A stretch of DNA of 64,000 bases from Raffaelea ambrosiae (Eukaryota; Ascomycota; Sordariomycetes; Ophiostomatales; Ophiostomataceae). Shown here one piece after another: positions 1-11,842 of the stretch; the stretch's first letter is position 1, and each line of letters opens with the position of its first letter. The notes beneath the pieces are model-generated. The model saw only the letters and a program-made list of their open reading frames with translations, did no database searches and had not been told where the DNA came from. The translations under genes were made by a program, and so were the position numbers. Location of the stretch: the NCBI GenBank assembly GCA_002778195.1, contig PCDI01000009.1:376291-440290 (forward strand). The letters run 5' to 3'.

Positions 1-461
1 CGAGAGTCCTATGCACAGCTGACTGCGGATAAATTAAACGTCTCATTTGCCGTCTCCCCGCAAATCCTCGCCGGCCTCTTCTCGGTTGTCTGACAACCGC
101 ACGGTCTCGCCCTTGCTCTTCTGTCCTCCTCGGTTGTCTTCTGTCCTCTCCTACTCTCTTCCCTCCAGAAACACTCTCGACGCCACTCAGCCCTCAGCCT
201 GCCTTCCTCGACTTCCCACGCGCCCCTCCTGAACGCGGCGATCTCCCGTTCTTCCCAAGCTTGCACAAGCGCCGATCTCCTCGCCTCGTCCTCGCCTTGT
301 CCTCGCCTTGTCCTCGCTCCCCAGATCTATATGCCTCCAGCCAGCCGGTGACATTCTTCCGCGGTCTCTCCCTTCTCGGGAAACACCAGCCACCACCCTG
401 ACAACGGCAGCCCCAACCTCGCACAAGCCAAGCCCAGCCAGGCAACGCAACGCCCATCGCC
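1..461 (+). promoter_or_regulatory. Leader/promoter region of the Ser/Pro-rich protein gene
   Basis: No gene is visible here. The stretch is rich in C and T (repeated TCCTCGCCTTGTCC-like units around 282-315), typical of a fungal promoter or leader. The start codon at 462 sits in a good context (GCC before ATGG). The window edge cuts off whatever lies further upstream. Confidence 0.5.
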
Positions 462-1763
462 ATGGAACCCGTGCCCGAAGCCGAGCGAATGGAGGAGTTC
501 CGCTCGGCTCCTCTGCCCAGCGTCCGTCTGCAGAGCTCGCCCTCGTTCACTTTCGCCTCGCCCACACCCCTCTCGCCGCGCAGGCCTGCCTCGCCTGACG
601 GCTACCTGCGGAAGCCACCCTCCTCTGCCTCGTCCTCCTCGCGGCGCTCGATGGAGCTGCCCTCCTCGCCTGTCTCGCCCTTCTGGACCACCGCCAACGC
701 CCTGCCCTACCGCCCTCGCACCGCCTCCCCCCTGTCCGGCTCCCACGCCCGGTCACGATCGACCGCCAGTCCCGGCAGCGGCTTTCTGCCGCCGGGTATG
801 GCTCGCACCCGGTCTATGCCGGGCGTTACGGGCTCCGGCCACCTCCAGTACAGCCCCGACCTGCGTTCGTCCAGTCCTGCACGGCAGCATCGTCCGCCCT
901 CCCTGACCACCACGCGCACCCCGAAGAAGGCCATCATGGAGGACGTCTTCCCCTCGTCGCCCACCCGCGTGTCTGTCCTCCACGACGCCGACCGCCGCCT
1001 GCTCCACGAGCGCAACAGCTCTCCGAATCTGAAAGGGAGCGAAACGTCCCCCTATTCCCCCTCGACGTCGTCGTCCACCCCCACCTCCTCTGCAGCGCCC
1101 GTGCCCACGGCGGTGGCGACGTTTCCGCTTGTCCGCTCCCGGCGGCCGTCGTCGCCGTTCCGGCGTCTGGCATCTGCTGGCTCGACTGGGTCACCAGGGG
1201 CTTCTGGGTCGTCGACTCCTTCGTCGTCCTTCTCCTTGGGCTCCTCCGCCACCCTGACTCCTACCTCCAACCCGTCTATTGACGTCATGACACCGACAGC
1301 AGCCAACTGCTACATGGCCGGTCTTCCCGAGTCCTCGTCGTCCAGTGCCACCTCGTCGGTTGCATCCTCGTCATCCACGACCTCGTCACCTTCCTACCGG
1401 CCTCTGGATGCTCCGCCCCTGAGCTCGTACGACAGCAGCCGGTCTCTCTCAGTGTCATCTGTGCCGTCCACGCCGACATCAACCCGCTCGCGGAGTCCGA
1501 GCATTTCGAGCTTGGAGACCATCCCCGACTCTCCCGATGCGGAAGAGGCGGCCCTCGAGGCCGAGCGCATTGCCCAGCTCAAGGCTGACGCCGAGGCGGC
1601 CGAAGGCAGCGGGAACGGTGATGCCAAGGGCCGTAGTAGCCTGGATGTGCCGGCGCGGGGCCGGACCATGGGCTTTGGCTCGCGCGACAAGCGGAAGCGG
1701 TGGAGTGTGTGTGGTGCGGAGCGACGCGGCGACCTGGATCTGGAGACTATCTGGGAAGACTAA
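462..1763 (+). CDS. Ser/Pro-rich low-complexity protein with conserved-looking C-terminal tail
   Basis: A single uninterrupted exon of 433 residues with no recognisable enzymatic domain. Residues 1-150 and 190-370 are dominated by Ser, Pro and Thr, with many SP/TP dipeptides and RxxS motifs, so the protein is probably disordered and heavily phosphorylated. A short charged Ala/Glu helix (about 362-385) precedes a basic, Trp-containing tail ending RRGDLDLETIWED. From memory of fungal proteins, not a search, this tail is the part shared by otherwise divergent 'basic proline-rich' Pezizomycotina proteins, so it may be a docking motif. The start is the first ATG of the frame, in a favourable context. 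C-ending codons prevail, as in the neighbouring genes. Function unknown; confidence is in the gene, not a role. Confidence 0.8.
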   Translation: MEPVPEAERMEEFRSAPLPSVRLQSSPSFTFASPTPLSPRRPASPDGYLRKPPSSASSSSRRSMELPSSPVSPFWTTANALPYRPRTASPLSGSHARSRSTASPGSGFLPPGMARTRSMPGVTGSGHLQYSPDLRSSSPARQHRPPSLTTTRTPKKAIMEDVFPSSPTRVSVLHDADRRLLHERNSSPNLKGSETSPYSPSTSSSTPTSSAAPVPTAVATFPLVRSRRPSSPFRRLASAGSTGSPGASGSSTPSSSFSLGSSATLTPTSNPSIDVMTPTAANCYMAGLPESSSSSATSSVASSSSTTSSPSYRPLDAPPLSSYDSSRSLSVSSVPSTPTSTRSRSPSISSLETIPDSPDAEEAALEAERIAQLKADAEAAEGSGNGDAKGRSSLDVPARGRTMGFGSRDKRKRWSVCGAERRGDLDLETIWED

Positions 1764-2037
1764 AGGGGAAGTTGTCGACGGTTTCAACCTTGTCTTTGTC
1801 CTGACAACGAGTCGCAGCAGCAAGTCTCGATCTGTGTTTTCCGTTCCCGGACTATCTACCTGGTCCTTTCCTTTCCCCTTCTGATGTCGTTCTCTATTTG
1901 AGTTTGTTTTCTTGCCTTCTTTTTATATTTTCTTCCACAGGTTCCATTCCTTTGCGTTCTGTTTTATTTTTTTTTTGTCTGTTCTCTTTTGTCTAGCATG
2001 GTGGTTGACGGATACCACGGGCGTCATTGTGAGGAGG

Positions 2038-2042
<5 letters not shown>

Positions 2043-2073
<31 letters not shown>
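2043..2073. repeat. (CT)n microsatellite
   Basis: About 15 uninterrupted CT dinucleotides, followed by a T-rich stretch, in the 3' region of the Ser/Pro-rich protein gene. Confidence 0.9.
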
Positions 2074-2077
<4 letters not shown>

Positions 2078-2657
2078 CTTTTGTTCTTGCTCGATACCCT
2101 TCTGGCACATATTGCATTGTTCGTTTTTTTTTTTTTTTTGTTTCCTTTGCTTTAGTTTGACTTCCGTGCCTTTTTGCCATTTCCACACTCCTTTGTGCCA
2201 TTTGTTCTGCCTTGTGCCTATGCTTTCCTCCTTTTTTTCGTTGCATTTGCCTGTTCGGGATAGTTACGGCCTTCATGCTACGCCTGCCTCTGTGGCAAAG
2301 GAGGACCAGTCTGCTCTTTTACTGTTTTGTCGGTTTAACTGCCTTGCTCTCTCCACTTTCTCTCCTCAGTCTGGTTGCTCTCTAATGATCAGGAATCCAG
2401 GGGCAGCTCGCGGGACGAATCTCAACATAACCAGCGAGAGGGAAAAATGGCTCGGGATGCATGTTTGTTCACTCGTGTACGTGGCTTTGAAGAAAGGAAA
2501 AGGCCCGTTGCTTTGTGTTATTTCTTCTTTCCTTATCACTATGTCTCACAGTAGCTTGGCAGATCTTGTCAATTGCCTCGTTGCATCATAAGTATAACGA
2601 GGACTTAACCATTTTCATGCTCTATTCTATGAGACACCTAGTTCTGTAGCCATTTCC

Positions 2658-2696
2658 GTGTGCCATTTTCATGTGCCATTTTCATGTGCCATTTTG
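2658..2696. repeat. 13-bp tandem repeat (TGTGCCATTTTCA), 3 copies
   Basis: Three near-perfect head-to-tail copies lie about 100 bp beyond the RRD1 stop codon. Single diverged GCCATTT words also occur at 2177-2205. Possibly part of the 3' UTR of either convergent gene. Confidence 0.85.
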
Positions 2697-2798
2697 CCGT
2701 TACCAAATAATGTACATTGTGCTCTTTCAGCGACGAGATTCGTGGGAAGTATGCGCGTCTCCCCTCTCCAGACTCTCTCTCTCCTTCTTCAGACTCTT

Positions 2799-4140
2799 CT
2801 AATCAAATGGAATCCGCCGGAAAACGTCCCCGCCGGCGCCGTGCTTCCGCATCTCTCCGGCCGCGCCCAGACTGCTGGGCACCCGGATGCCGCAGCAATC
2901 GCCCCACCCGCTCGGGTTGTGGATGTGCCGCTGCCCGCCCGCGTCTTCAAAGACATCCACGGCGTCGTCTCCGTCCGCCACGGCATCCTCTTCCTCTTCT
3001 TCGTTCACCGGCAGACCCGTTGCCGCGTCCACAGGCGGCTCCGTCATGCCCTCGGCCGCCGGCACCAGCGACCCAAACAGGAAATGCTGCATGACCGGCA
3101 GCTTCCGCAAGACCTCGGCCAGGAACATCCGCCGCATCCCGCCCTCGATCTTGGCCCACGACTTGGCCGCCGAGATGTCGTCCAGCATGGGCGAGTGCCA
3201 CCGCAGCGAATTGGAGACCTTGTTGTCTTCTTCAACCGGCGCTGTCGCCACCTTGATGCTGTTGACAAACCGCACCTGGCCCAGATACAGGTAGTCGTCG
3301 CCAAACTGCTCGAGGGTCAGGGGCTGGTGCACGGCGCGCGGCGTGATGTAGCGGTGGTGCAGCAGCTGGGAGGCGCCGAAGAGAAAGGGCAGGAACTGGT
3401 AGTCGTCGAGGCCCCAGACGCCGTGGGAGCCGGCGGGCTCGAGGTAGTAGGTGGTCTGGATGCGGCGCATGACCTCGAGGTAGCGAGCGAGCACGCAGAG
3501 GACGAGGGCGGGCTGGTCGGCGGTGGTGACGAGCCCCAGCTGGTAGAGACACAGCAGCCAGACGACAAAGTGCAGCTCGTGGCCGGAGCCGTAGTCGATG
3601 CGGGCGCGGTTGCCAAACGACTGGGCCAGGTACGTGGACAATTCGGCGATGGCGGTGGGGGGGGAGCCCTGGGAGTCCTCCGCTGCCTCAGGGCCACCTG
3701 CCGCTGCGGCTCCCCCCATCCCCAAATACGTCTCGTGCCACCCCGGCGCACTCCGCCGCACGTCGTCGACAAAATCCCGGAACCGCTTGTTGCCAAACCG
3801 CGACCCGCCCGCCTCGTCGGGCGGGTGCGCCGCCACCAGCTGCTCGGCCTCGTCCAGGATCCCCAGCAGACCCTGGATCACCGGCGACACCGTCCGCTGC
3901 TGCGGCACCTTCTGGTACCGCGGGTTGGCGGTGCCGTCGTCCACGCCGTCCAGCCGGTTTGTGCGCTCGGCCTCCAGCACGTCCGCAAACACGCCCGCCG
4001 GGGTGTCCACGACCGAGTCGGCCAGGCCAAAAACCCATGCCTGCAGCAGCGTGCACGTCGGCGAGGCCAAGAACAGTTCGTGGTCGTGGGGTGTGAGGAT
4101 GCGCCGGTGGGGGATGGAAAAGGTGTGCTGCGTCTGTGTC

Positions 4141-4172
<32 letters not shown>

Positions 4173-4421
4173 GGGGCCTCCTCCAACACTCGGCGGCGGC
4201 AGGTCCGGCGTGACGGGCACGGGCGTGGGATTGGCCGGCGGGGCCGGCCGGCGGCGGGGCTCGAGTTTGGGGATGCGGCCCCGGAGGAGGGCGGACGAGA
4301 GGGCGTCCGCCTTCTGTGGTTGCTGTGCGGGTTGTAGTGCTTGTGGCTGTGATTGTGATGTCATGGTGGCAGGCTGTTTGGTCGACAAAGGCGATGGCGC
4401 CTCAGCAGCGGTGGCAGCCAT
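2799..4421 (-). CDS. RRD1: Serine/threonine-protein phosphatase 2A activator (PTPA; Rrd1 type)
   Basis: Peptidyl-prolyl isomerase-like activator that helps PP2A-family catalytic subunits reach their active, metal-loaded state; cytosol and nucleus. One 540-residue exon. Residues about 1-100 are a Pro/Gln-rich extension with a polyQ run. The PTPA fold starts near FSIPHRRILTPHD and carries the family's most conserved segment, GVWGLDDYQFLPFLFG, at about residues 333-348, followed by a YITPRAVH motif. An acidic insert (run of Glu) precedes the tail WGDCCGIRVPSSL...RRIPFD. That C-terminal extension suggests the Rrd1 rather than the shorter Rrd2 branch (from family memory, moderate certainty). Yeast Rrd1 is about 390 residues; the excess is the N-terminus and the acidic loop. 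A downstream in-frame Met at 4364 is an alternative start. The 484-bp upstream region is shared with divergent RRP46. Confidence 0.9.
4144..4171. repeat. TTG/TTGTTG trinucleotide run encoding polyglutamine
   Basis: Coding microsatellite in the N-terminal extension of RRD1. It reads as a Gln run with one Arg interruption on the minus strand. Length polymorphism is likely. Confidence 0.8.
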
Positions 4422-4905
4422 TTCTGGTGCAGTGAACTGTTTGAAGGGGTGGTTCGTATCTCTCCCTTTCTTTCTTTTTTTCGTTATCTATATACCAGCA
4501 TGAAAATGCGTGTGGGGATGTCGTTCGACGAAAAGGCGTGATGTTTGTCAGAGACGAGTTTGAGATTTCGAGAATAGGCGACCGTTGGAGGGGGGTTTTT
4601 CGCTTTTATCCAGAGGGGTGGGGGGGGGCAGTTTACGCCGTAGTACGAGTAGTGGCAAAGCCAGCCTACCTGATTTGTGCTGATGTAACCCGACAGCTGC
4701 AGTTGGTTTGGCTTGCGGGGTAGCTTCCCTGGGACGCTGGCTAATACCATAGGGGCCCTGTTATCTTAGTGCAGAGCAGATCTAAAAAAAATCAGGAAGC
4801 AAAACTCTTCCTACCTTTTCTCCGAGTCAAGCCTCACAGGTAGAGGCCCAAATACACACACACACAACAACACCACTAGCTTTCGAGTTCCACCACCACT
4901 CCATC
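4422..4905. promoter_or_regulatory. Bidirectional promoter RRD1 / RRP46
   Basis: The 484 bp between two divergent start codons contain a G-run (4617-4628), one GTACGAGTA word (4643-4651) and a (CA)n/ACACAAC tract (about 4854-4872) just before the RRP46 start. Both genes must be transcribed from here. Confidence 0.7.
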
Positions 4906-5967
4906 ATGACGGCTTCTACAGAACCACAGGCTCGTCTGTTGACGCTTCCGCGTGCCGACGGCTCGGCCACATACTCGTATGGCGGCTACACCATCACTGC
5001 GTCGGCCAATGGACCCCTGGAGGTGATGCGACGAGACGAGGATCCCGACGAAGCATACGTCGATGTGATCGTACGACCAGCCGCGGGCGTGGGAGGTGAG
5101 TCGATGTTTTGGGTGCAGGGGTGGGGGGGCTGTGGAGAGAGATCTTTGACCTCCCCCCCCCTTCCCCTTCTCCCTTGAGAACATCTCCGTATCCTGCTTG
5201 GAGCAGCTGTCTAACCAGTGACATATATATAACAGGATCCAGCGAACGCCATCTGGAGTCTCTCTTGCAGAAGACGCTGCAGGAGATCATCCTCGTGCAC
5301 GAGTTCCCCCGGTGTATGATCCAGGTCGTGCTCCAGATCCAGTCGGTGCCGGAGAACGACTATGTCAACACCAAGCTGAACCAGGCTGGTCTGGTAGGAT
5401 TGTCCTCTTGCCTCCCTACGTGCCTCCGCTTCTGTGCTGTCTTGCTGTCTTGCTGTCTTTCTGTCTCGGACTTACCTACATACTGACAAACTATAGAACC
5501 TTGTCGTTCTGCCTGCCCTTCTCCAGACCGCCGTCCTGGCCCTCCTCTCGGGCAGCATCCCCATGCAGACCATCGCCACGGCCGCTTCGGTCGCTATCCT
5601 CCCCAGCACAGCAACAGAAGGTGCAAAGATGACGACAACGACAGCAACCCCCAACATTGTCACCAACCCGTCTCCGCGCGACGCCAGCAGGGCCCTCTCC
5701 ACCCACGTATTTGCATTCTCCGCCCACGAGGACGGCGAGCTCCTCCTCGCAGAGAGCGAGGGCGCCTTCACCATGGACGAGTGGGACGCCGTCCTAGATG
5801 CCGCCCGAACGCTGTGCTGCAAGCCCCAGCAGTCCGACGCCAATGTCATGGACCTGCTGGACGACGGCGAGGCACCGGACGGCTCTGACATGCGCAAGTT
5901 TGTGCGGTCGACGGTGCAGGGCAGCGTCGAGGAGGCGCTCAAGTGGCGCACAGCGAAACGGCAGTGA
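4906..5967 (+). CDS. RRP46: Exosome complex subunit Rrp46 (RNase PH-like)
   Basis: Structural subunit of the six-membered RNase PH ring of the RNA exosome (3'-5' processing and decay of rRNA, snoRNA and mRNA; nucleus and cytoplasm). Three exons: 4906-5095, 5236-5393 and 5497-5967, giving 272 residues. Intron 1 has donor GTGAGT and acceptor ACAG. Intron 2 has donor GTAGGA, branch CTGAC and acceptor ATAG. All junctions keep frame. Diagnostic segments are SSERHLESLLQKTLQEII, the IQSVPEND-VNTKLNQAGLNLVVLPALLQTAVLALLSG stretch across exons 2 and 3, and a final helix VQGSVEEALKWR. As usual for eukaryotic ring subunits, no phosphorolytic active site is expected. A Thr-rich insert (TEGAKMTTTTATPN) is probably a surface loop. 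Yeast Rrp46 is about 220-250 residues, so the length is slightly above normal. Confidence 0.93.
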
Positions 5968-8395
5968 AAGTTGCATGACTGCAGAGGACCACCGGACAAC
6001 GCCATGACCTCTCCAGGCCGAGATTTGGCAAAATCTTACCCGACATCCACTGGACCAAGAGAGCAAATCGAGTTTGGACACACTCTCCGGGGAAGAAAGT
6101 TCTTTGCAAAAGAACTTGGCTCGCTCGAATGCTTCCCGGCAAACAAAAAAAAAGATTTCTGGACACGACTCTTCGACATTGACGCACATATCTTCTATCA
6201 CCCAACGTACAGAGCATCATTCTCCGCTTCAGAGGGGAGTGGGCGAGGCGATGAGGGGAGATGTTTTGGACATGTCGGTTGATACGGGGAAGAGGAATGG
6301 AACAGAAACTCGGCGGGAAACTCCGGATAAGAGACATTCGGCAGAAGGGCAGGGAGCACAGCAAAGGCGCTTGGCTATCACATCCGGCGCTTCCATCACA
6401 GGCTCTGGCCTGTCCATTCACGCGGCCGGGGAAGAGAAAGAAGGGCAGTGTGATCTTGTGTTATGCTGGGTGATGCCGAGTTGTCTTGAGTGCGATACTA
6501 CGCGATGCTATTGGGAGCATCCGTCGCATTGGCATTGGCATTGTCAGCAAACAGCAACAGCGCCCAAAACCTTCTGTCACATATCATGCCGGCCCTTCCT
6601 CCTCTCCGGCCGCCCCTTGTAAATACAAAGTGTTGAGAGAGTGATGGACGTGCATAGAAAGCCTGTCTCTGTAGGTGATTCGGCGAAAAAAGATTGCGAG
6701 GGCGAATCAAAGGGCATGGTTGTTCCGCCCCGGCCAGGACGGAAGAAGACTCGCAGTCTTGCAGAAGAGTCCTGTTTGAAGGCTTGTATGCAAAACTAGG
6801 CCTCGCCCTTGTTATGGTCGGCCTCCCTGTTTGGTTGTTTGGCAGTTCTCATCATAGTCACCCCCCGTTCTTCCCTTTTTCCTCTTTCTTTTCTCGCCCA
6901 TTTTTCTCTCATTTGCTGCCCCTTCTCCTTCCCCTTTCTTGCCCTTGTTTTGCTGGCTTGCTTTGCTCTTTCTCTCAAACAAATCCGCATGTGGGTCTAG
7001 CTGGCACAGTTGTGTTTGGGAAATGCCCGGGGAAGGAAGTGGATAGTATATTGGAGGCTATTTTCACAGGAGGGGGGTGATGGTTGGGTTTGGGTTGCCC
7101 TGGAGAACTGTTTCATGTCAGGGCCCTCTCTTCAGCGTCTCCATTTTCAAGGGTCTGCTGAGACAAGAATACTGAAGCGACTCGGCAAGAAGACGAGAAT
7201 TAGGGTGACAATAGTAATAATAGGAGAGCAATAAGAGAGACCAATGGAAAGGGGGCAAAACGACGCAATAGCAGTGGGTAAGAATAATAGGACAAACCCA
7301 TTCTCGAGAACAAATGAGAAGGCCTCACTTGACGCCACCCTACAACTGCTGTGTTCCAGAAACAGCATGCCGGCTCTTGGCACGGGGGTTGGGAGTCCTC
7401 TGGGCCCCGTCTCTCACGTCGGTTCGGCGTTGTCTTGTTTTGCTTGTTGTGTTCTTGTAAGATGTCTTCTTTTTGCATCGTTGGCCAGGTCCCATCAGCA
7501 TCCATGGCCAAAGCACGTGGGCTTGGAAATCAGAGTTTGTCCGAGAACAAGGGGATGTCCGACTGGTCGATCGACGGTCTGCACGGGATGGGCGTTGTAT
7601 CACGACTAGAATACAGAAACAAGAGGGCAGGGCCGTGGGGCAGGGCCGTGGAGCCGTGCAAGCCGTGCAGACCGGTCAAGATTGGCCGAATCCTGCGCAT
7701 CGCATTATTCAGGGACCCAGACACTGTTAGAATCGGGTCGAGCCAGGCAAGAGCCAGTCAAGACGAGAAGAACAACGAGCGACAAAGAATCAGAGTTAGA
7801 AAGAGGCGGGCCGTTTCCCTGGCGGGCACAGGCTGCTGGTCCGTTGCGGGACAAAGCGGGCTTGTTGCTCTTCTTCAGCATTGGCATCGCGAGGTCTTGT
7901 TGATTGATTCGCGCTAGAGAGCAGTGGACAGGCCAGTGTGCTGAGTGTGATCCGCACGGGTCAAACCCACAGAGGAACAGGGACGACAAGGAAGAGCGCT
8001 TTTACCCAGTCTTGGTTATCCTTTGTAAGAGTCAAGGAAGAGATACCGAGGGCGGCAGGCGGCTTATGAACGATAATACAGACTGGATACAGGTGGGATG
8101 CCATGTTGGGTACAGATTGGCAGGTTCACATACTTTGTAGAAAGGTGCAAAAGCTTCGAAGCTGCAGGTTTGTCGATCTTAGCTGGCGGGAGCTGCACAG
8201 AAGGGCTGCAGCAACTAAGAGCGACCGACCCAAGACGGACCAAACACTGATTCGGCAGACCGAGTGTCATGGGAGAGCCGTGGATGAATGGCTGATTATG
8301 AGCCGCTGAGACGCAAAGAGACACAAAGAGACCAAAGATCCAAAGGCCCGTGATGTTTCCTTTTTTGGTGTCGTGTCTGTGAGTTCGGTTATGCT

Positions 8396-8434
<39 letters not shown>
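8396..8434. repeat. (GT)n microsatellite
   Basis: About 17 consecutive TG/GT dinucleotides in non-coding DNA; potential Z-DNA-forming sequence. Confidence 0.95.
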
Positions 8435-8438
<4 letters not shown>

Positions 8439-10672
8439 GGCCTGGCAATTGACAGGGAAGGCGCGGCCCATCGCTTGCATGGTTTGCTTCACTCTTTCTC
8501 TAACAGACGGATAGGTCGAGGGAGGAAACAATACAGACGGCAGGTGCGACCCAACTCGGGGCCCAATTCCATAGTGACCATGTCTATTATTGTCGCATTC
8601 TATCCTATTCTTGCCCAAAAATAAAATTTGTGTAGAAAAAAAGAGCCTCAAGGGAGCAACACAAAAAAAAAAGGTTGAGACGTCTTTGCGGGCGGGTTGC
8701 AAAGCTTCGCATCGAGATCCGTCTCCTCAGCACGGTGTAGGGGACCACTGGACACGGGCCAGCAGGACCAATACGACCAGGGGCTCTTGTGTTCCATTTC
8801 TCTCTCACGAAGCAAAACACACCAAAACACCCCCAAACACAGAGCGATCTGAACCAATCCCTGTTGACTATCAGCCCCCTGGAGAGCACAAAGACTCCAC
8901 AAAGACGCCGTATTATCTTACACTCGTCCGCTATTCGTCCCAGCAATGGACCGCTGAGCGGGCAACTCGCTTGTGAGCATCACCGCCCGCTGTGCCAAGC
9001 TTGAAGGGGCTCGGAACGGGGGGGGTAGAATAATACAGGGCCCTCCCAATGCAAGGCAAGAACAAGAGGCAAGGTTGCAATGGACATGCTGCCGAGGGAA
9101 GAGATGGGAGAGAGCCTCCCCGTGCCGCACCGATACTGGGGACCAGTCGAAAGCAGACAAAAAACCCCCACTGGCGGCGCTGTGGGAGAAGAAAGGCTAC
9201 GGTGACATCGTACCCATGCGTATCGAGGCGTATCACGGCGTGCCAAATGGCGACTGTCCTATTTTTGAACAAGAGGCACAAGCAACCAGCCAGGCAGGGG
9301 GGGGGAGAATGCATGGAAAGCGGGCAAGGAGGCGTGCAGAGCATGAACCTTTCAGGGCACCTGGGACAATGGGATATCTGGGATGGACGCTGCGGCAGGT
9401 GTGATGTGGGATGCCCCGTCATCCCAGCATCGACGAGACAACGGAAACAACAGGCAAGGCAGTCGAGAAGCCAAACGGGCCAGTCAGAAAGGCAGGATAG
9501 GGAAAGGGCAGGCAGGCCAAGACAGGTCAAGCAGGGAGCACACTGTTCAGACCGACGGCTGTCGAGACACACGGACCAGGCATAGAGGCAAAGTGTCGAG
9601 CTGGCCCGCTCTTCCTCGCTTGGCCCATGAAGAAGCACAAACCAGAAGGAGGCACACAGAGACACCGGAGACCGAGGAGACCGTACCCTGGACTCTTACC
9701 CACACCCTGCCACCCCTGCGCTCCCGCGACAGATCCCCATGCATGCGGCTTCGACGGTGATCCAGAGCTGCAACAGAGGACCCAGCGAGTCGAGCAGGCG
9801 GGGATCCAGCCGAGAAGCGACAGACACACTCGGATGCACCCCGACTAAGAGAGAGACAGAGACTCTCTCGTCTCTGGTTTGTATTAAAACACAGGACAGC
9901 GCATCGCCAACGATCAACCGGCTTCCTCTGACGGACTCTGGTCTCCAGTCTTCTTCACGTCGACCCAGCTGTCCTTGTTCGTCCGAGTGTGCCTTTCTTG
10001 TTTCGTTTTCCTCTTGTGTTTTATTCTCTTTTTTTTATTCCTTTTGCTTTTGCTTCTCTTCTCTCTTCTTCGGCATAGACACGAGCTCTGGAGCTCTGGC
10101 ATCCCGGTCACCTTCTTTTCTTCTTTCTTTACTATTTTGACCTCTACTTTTTTTTCTTTGTTATTATTTGCCATCTCTTCTGCATCTAGACTCTGCGTTC
10201 TTTACTTTTTCTTAGACCGCTGCATGCAGCGTCTCTTTGTCTTTTTTTCTGATTCTATTCTTGGTCTGTTTCTTGGCTGGGCCGTCACAGCACATTCAGC
10301 ACCTGCAGCAGTCACAATCGCAGCCAACCAGTCACTTGGACCCTTCTTGTTCTCATTTTTGTTCTGTTTGTGGTTCAGCACTTGCAGCACTTGGACTTGG
10401 CTGTCGTGTTTGCCCGCGTTTGTCACATTGCATTGTCTTCGATCACCCGTCTCGACCTTGCACCAAGACACGGCCACACACACTCCCTCTTTCTTTCCTG
10501 TTCTTTTGTTCTAGTTACCCTTTTTGTGATACCCTTGGGCCGTCCCCGACTCAGACACGTGCATCTCAGTCCTCCCTGCAGGTGCCAACACTTGTTGATT
10601 TTATTGTTCCATCCCCCCATCACACGACAGGTTCGCCAGCACGGTTGTGTCCTAGTGCGCCGTCGGAAGAGT

Positions 10673-10712
10673 GGAAACTAGGAAACTAGGAAGCTAGGAA
10701 ACTAGGAAACTA
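10673..10712. repeat. 8-bp tandem repeat GGAAACTA, 5 copies
   Basis: Five consecutive octamers, the third with one substitution (GGAAGCTA), upstream of the NAD kinase gene. Confidence 0.9.
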
Positions 10713-10837
10713 GGTGGGAAATCGCGGACCGGCGGTATCTTTACACGAAGCCAGCAGACCAGCAGACCGCTACCCCAAGGGTTCCAACGCTTGGCCCCCC
10801 TCTTTCGGTAGTATTCTGCGGTAACTACCCTGTGGGA

Positions 10838-10866
10838 TCCTGTGATATCCTGTGATATCCTGCGGT
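10838..10866. repeat. 10-bp tandem repeat (TCCTGTGATA), about 3 copies
   Basis: Short tandem of TCCTGTGATA-like units; the last unit diverges (TCCTGCGG). Confidence 0.75.
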
Positions 10867-11447
10867 TCGCTTGCAGAGCTCGCTGGAAGAGTCTCTCGTT
10901 TGAGGTGAGTGCCGCCAAAAATGCAAATATCACGGACCCTCTCTGCAGGGTGACTGCTGGCGTCATCCGCTGGGACGACGGTTTCCGGCTGAAGGATCAA
11001 GCGCTGACAACGTCTATAACTAGTTCGTGGATAAGACGAGACCGAAGAGAAAGAGCCTCAAAACTGCCGGCCACTCTCCAGAGATACACCGACATACACG
11101 AGCTCCTGACACTCGACGACAGCAGCAGCAGAGACACGCAAAACAGACACAAGTCTGACAGACACACGTCTTCTTACAAACACGCCCTCTCTCCCACTCT
11201 CGGCAGAACTTGCTCTGACGCCGTGTCACGTTGCCACCTGCATCTGTCGGGTTCCGCATGCTCTGCGCTGTGTCCGACATCTCCATACAAATCCGTACAA
11301 ACCCACGCGAGTCCATCTGCATCGCCATCCCACCTGCAGCTCGCAGTCTGCATTGCATTCCCTCCGCCTGTCTCCGCCAGAACTCGATCCTTCTGCCGGT
11401 TGTCAGTGTCAGATCCCTGGATTCTCGACCCTTCTAACGCTGCCAGG

Positions 11448-11515
11448 GTGAGTTTAGCCACCGCCCTGCTTGTTGCTCATTTTTCCACCCGCTAACAATA
11501 ATGCATGCGCCAAAG
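11448..11515 (+). other. Candidate 5' UTR intron of the NAD kinase gene
   Basis: Donor GTGAGT at 11448, branch GCTAAC at 11491 and acceptor AAAG ending at 11515 give a 68-nt intron of normal fungal size, about 330 nt before the start codon. No open reading frame is affected, so only transcript data could confirm it. Confidence 0.4.
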
Positions 11516-11842
11516 AGGCTAATCTGCAACGTCTGCCTCACGCAGACCCAGAGAAGGAGCACACTCTCTCCCAGCTCGCTGTAACCGCCTGCCACCCGAC
11601 AGGCTAGCGTCTCCGCCATCCCCACCCGGTGCGTCCGAGACCAGCGAGGACACCAGCGAGGACACCAGCGAAGATAGCGAACAAGAGGCCTGAGCGAGAC
11701 AAAGGCAGCGATATCGCCGCCCGCTACAGTCGGCCCTAGGAAGTACAGGACCTATCTCCGCCCGCAAAAGGCGAACTGCTGCAAAGAGAAAAAAAAAAGA
11801 AGAAAAAAGAAGAAAAAAGAAAAAAAAGAAAGCGCACCCAAA

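Larger units (their letters stand above)
1764..2798. other. Convergent 3' intergenic region
   Basis: About 1 kb between the stops of two convergent genes. It is T-rich on the + strand and holds a (CT)n run, a poly-T run near 2126-2139 and a 13-bp tandem repeat near its right end. No coding evidence. Confidence 0.6.
5968..11842. other. 5.9-kb tract without recognisable genes (promoter/leader of the NAD kinase at its right end)
   Basis: No frame on either strand looks like coding sequence. The longest open frames (for example the minus strand at 8931-9665) are Cys/Leu/Ser-rich complements of purine-rich DNA with no family resemblance. The tract holds a (GT)17 microsatellite, an 8-bp and a 10-bp tandem repeat, C/T-rich tracts at 9970-10240 and 10470-10620, and a candidate 5' UTR intron at 11448-11515. 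An unannotated non-coding transcript or a very long NAD kinase leader are both possible. Confidence 0.6.

Noticed and set aside
2658..4337. 559-codon open frame on the + strand
   Set aside because: Antisense shadow of RRD1, whose minus-strand frame has the PTPA motifs; the + frame has only biased composition.
10673..10712. Telomere-like repeat
   Set aside because: The unit GGAAACTA is not TTAGGG and the array is interstitial and tiny.
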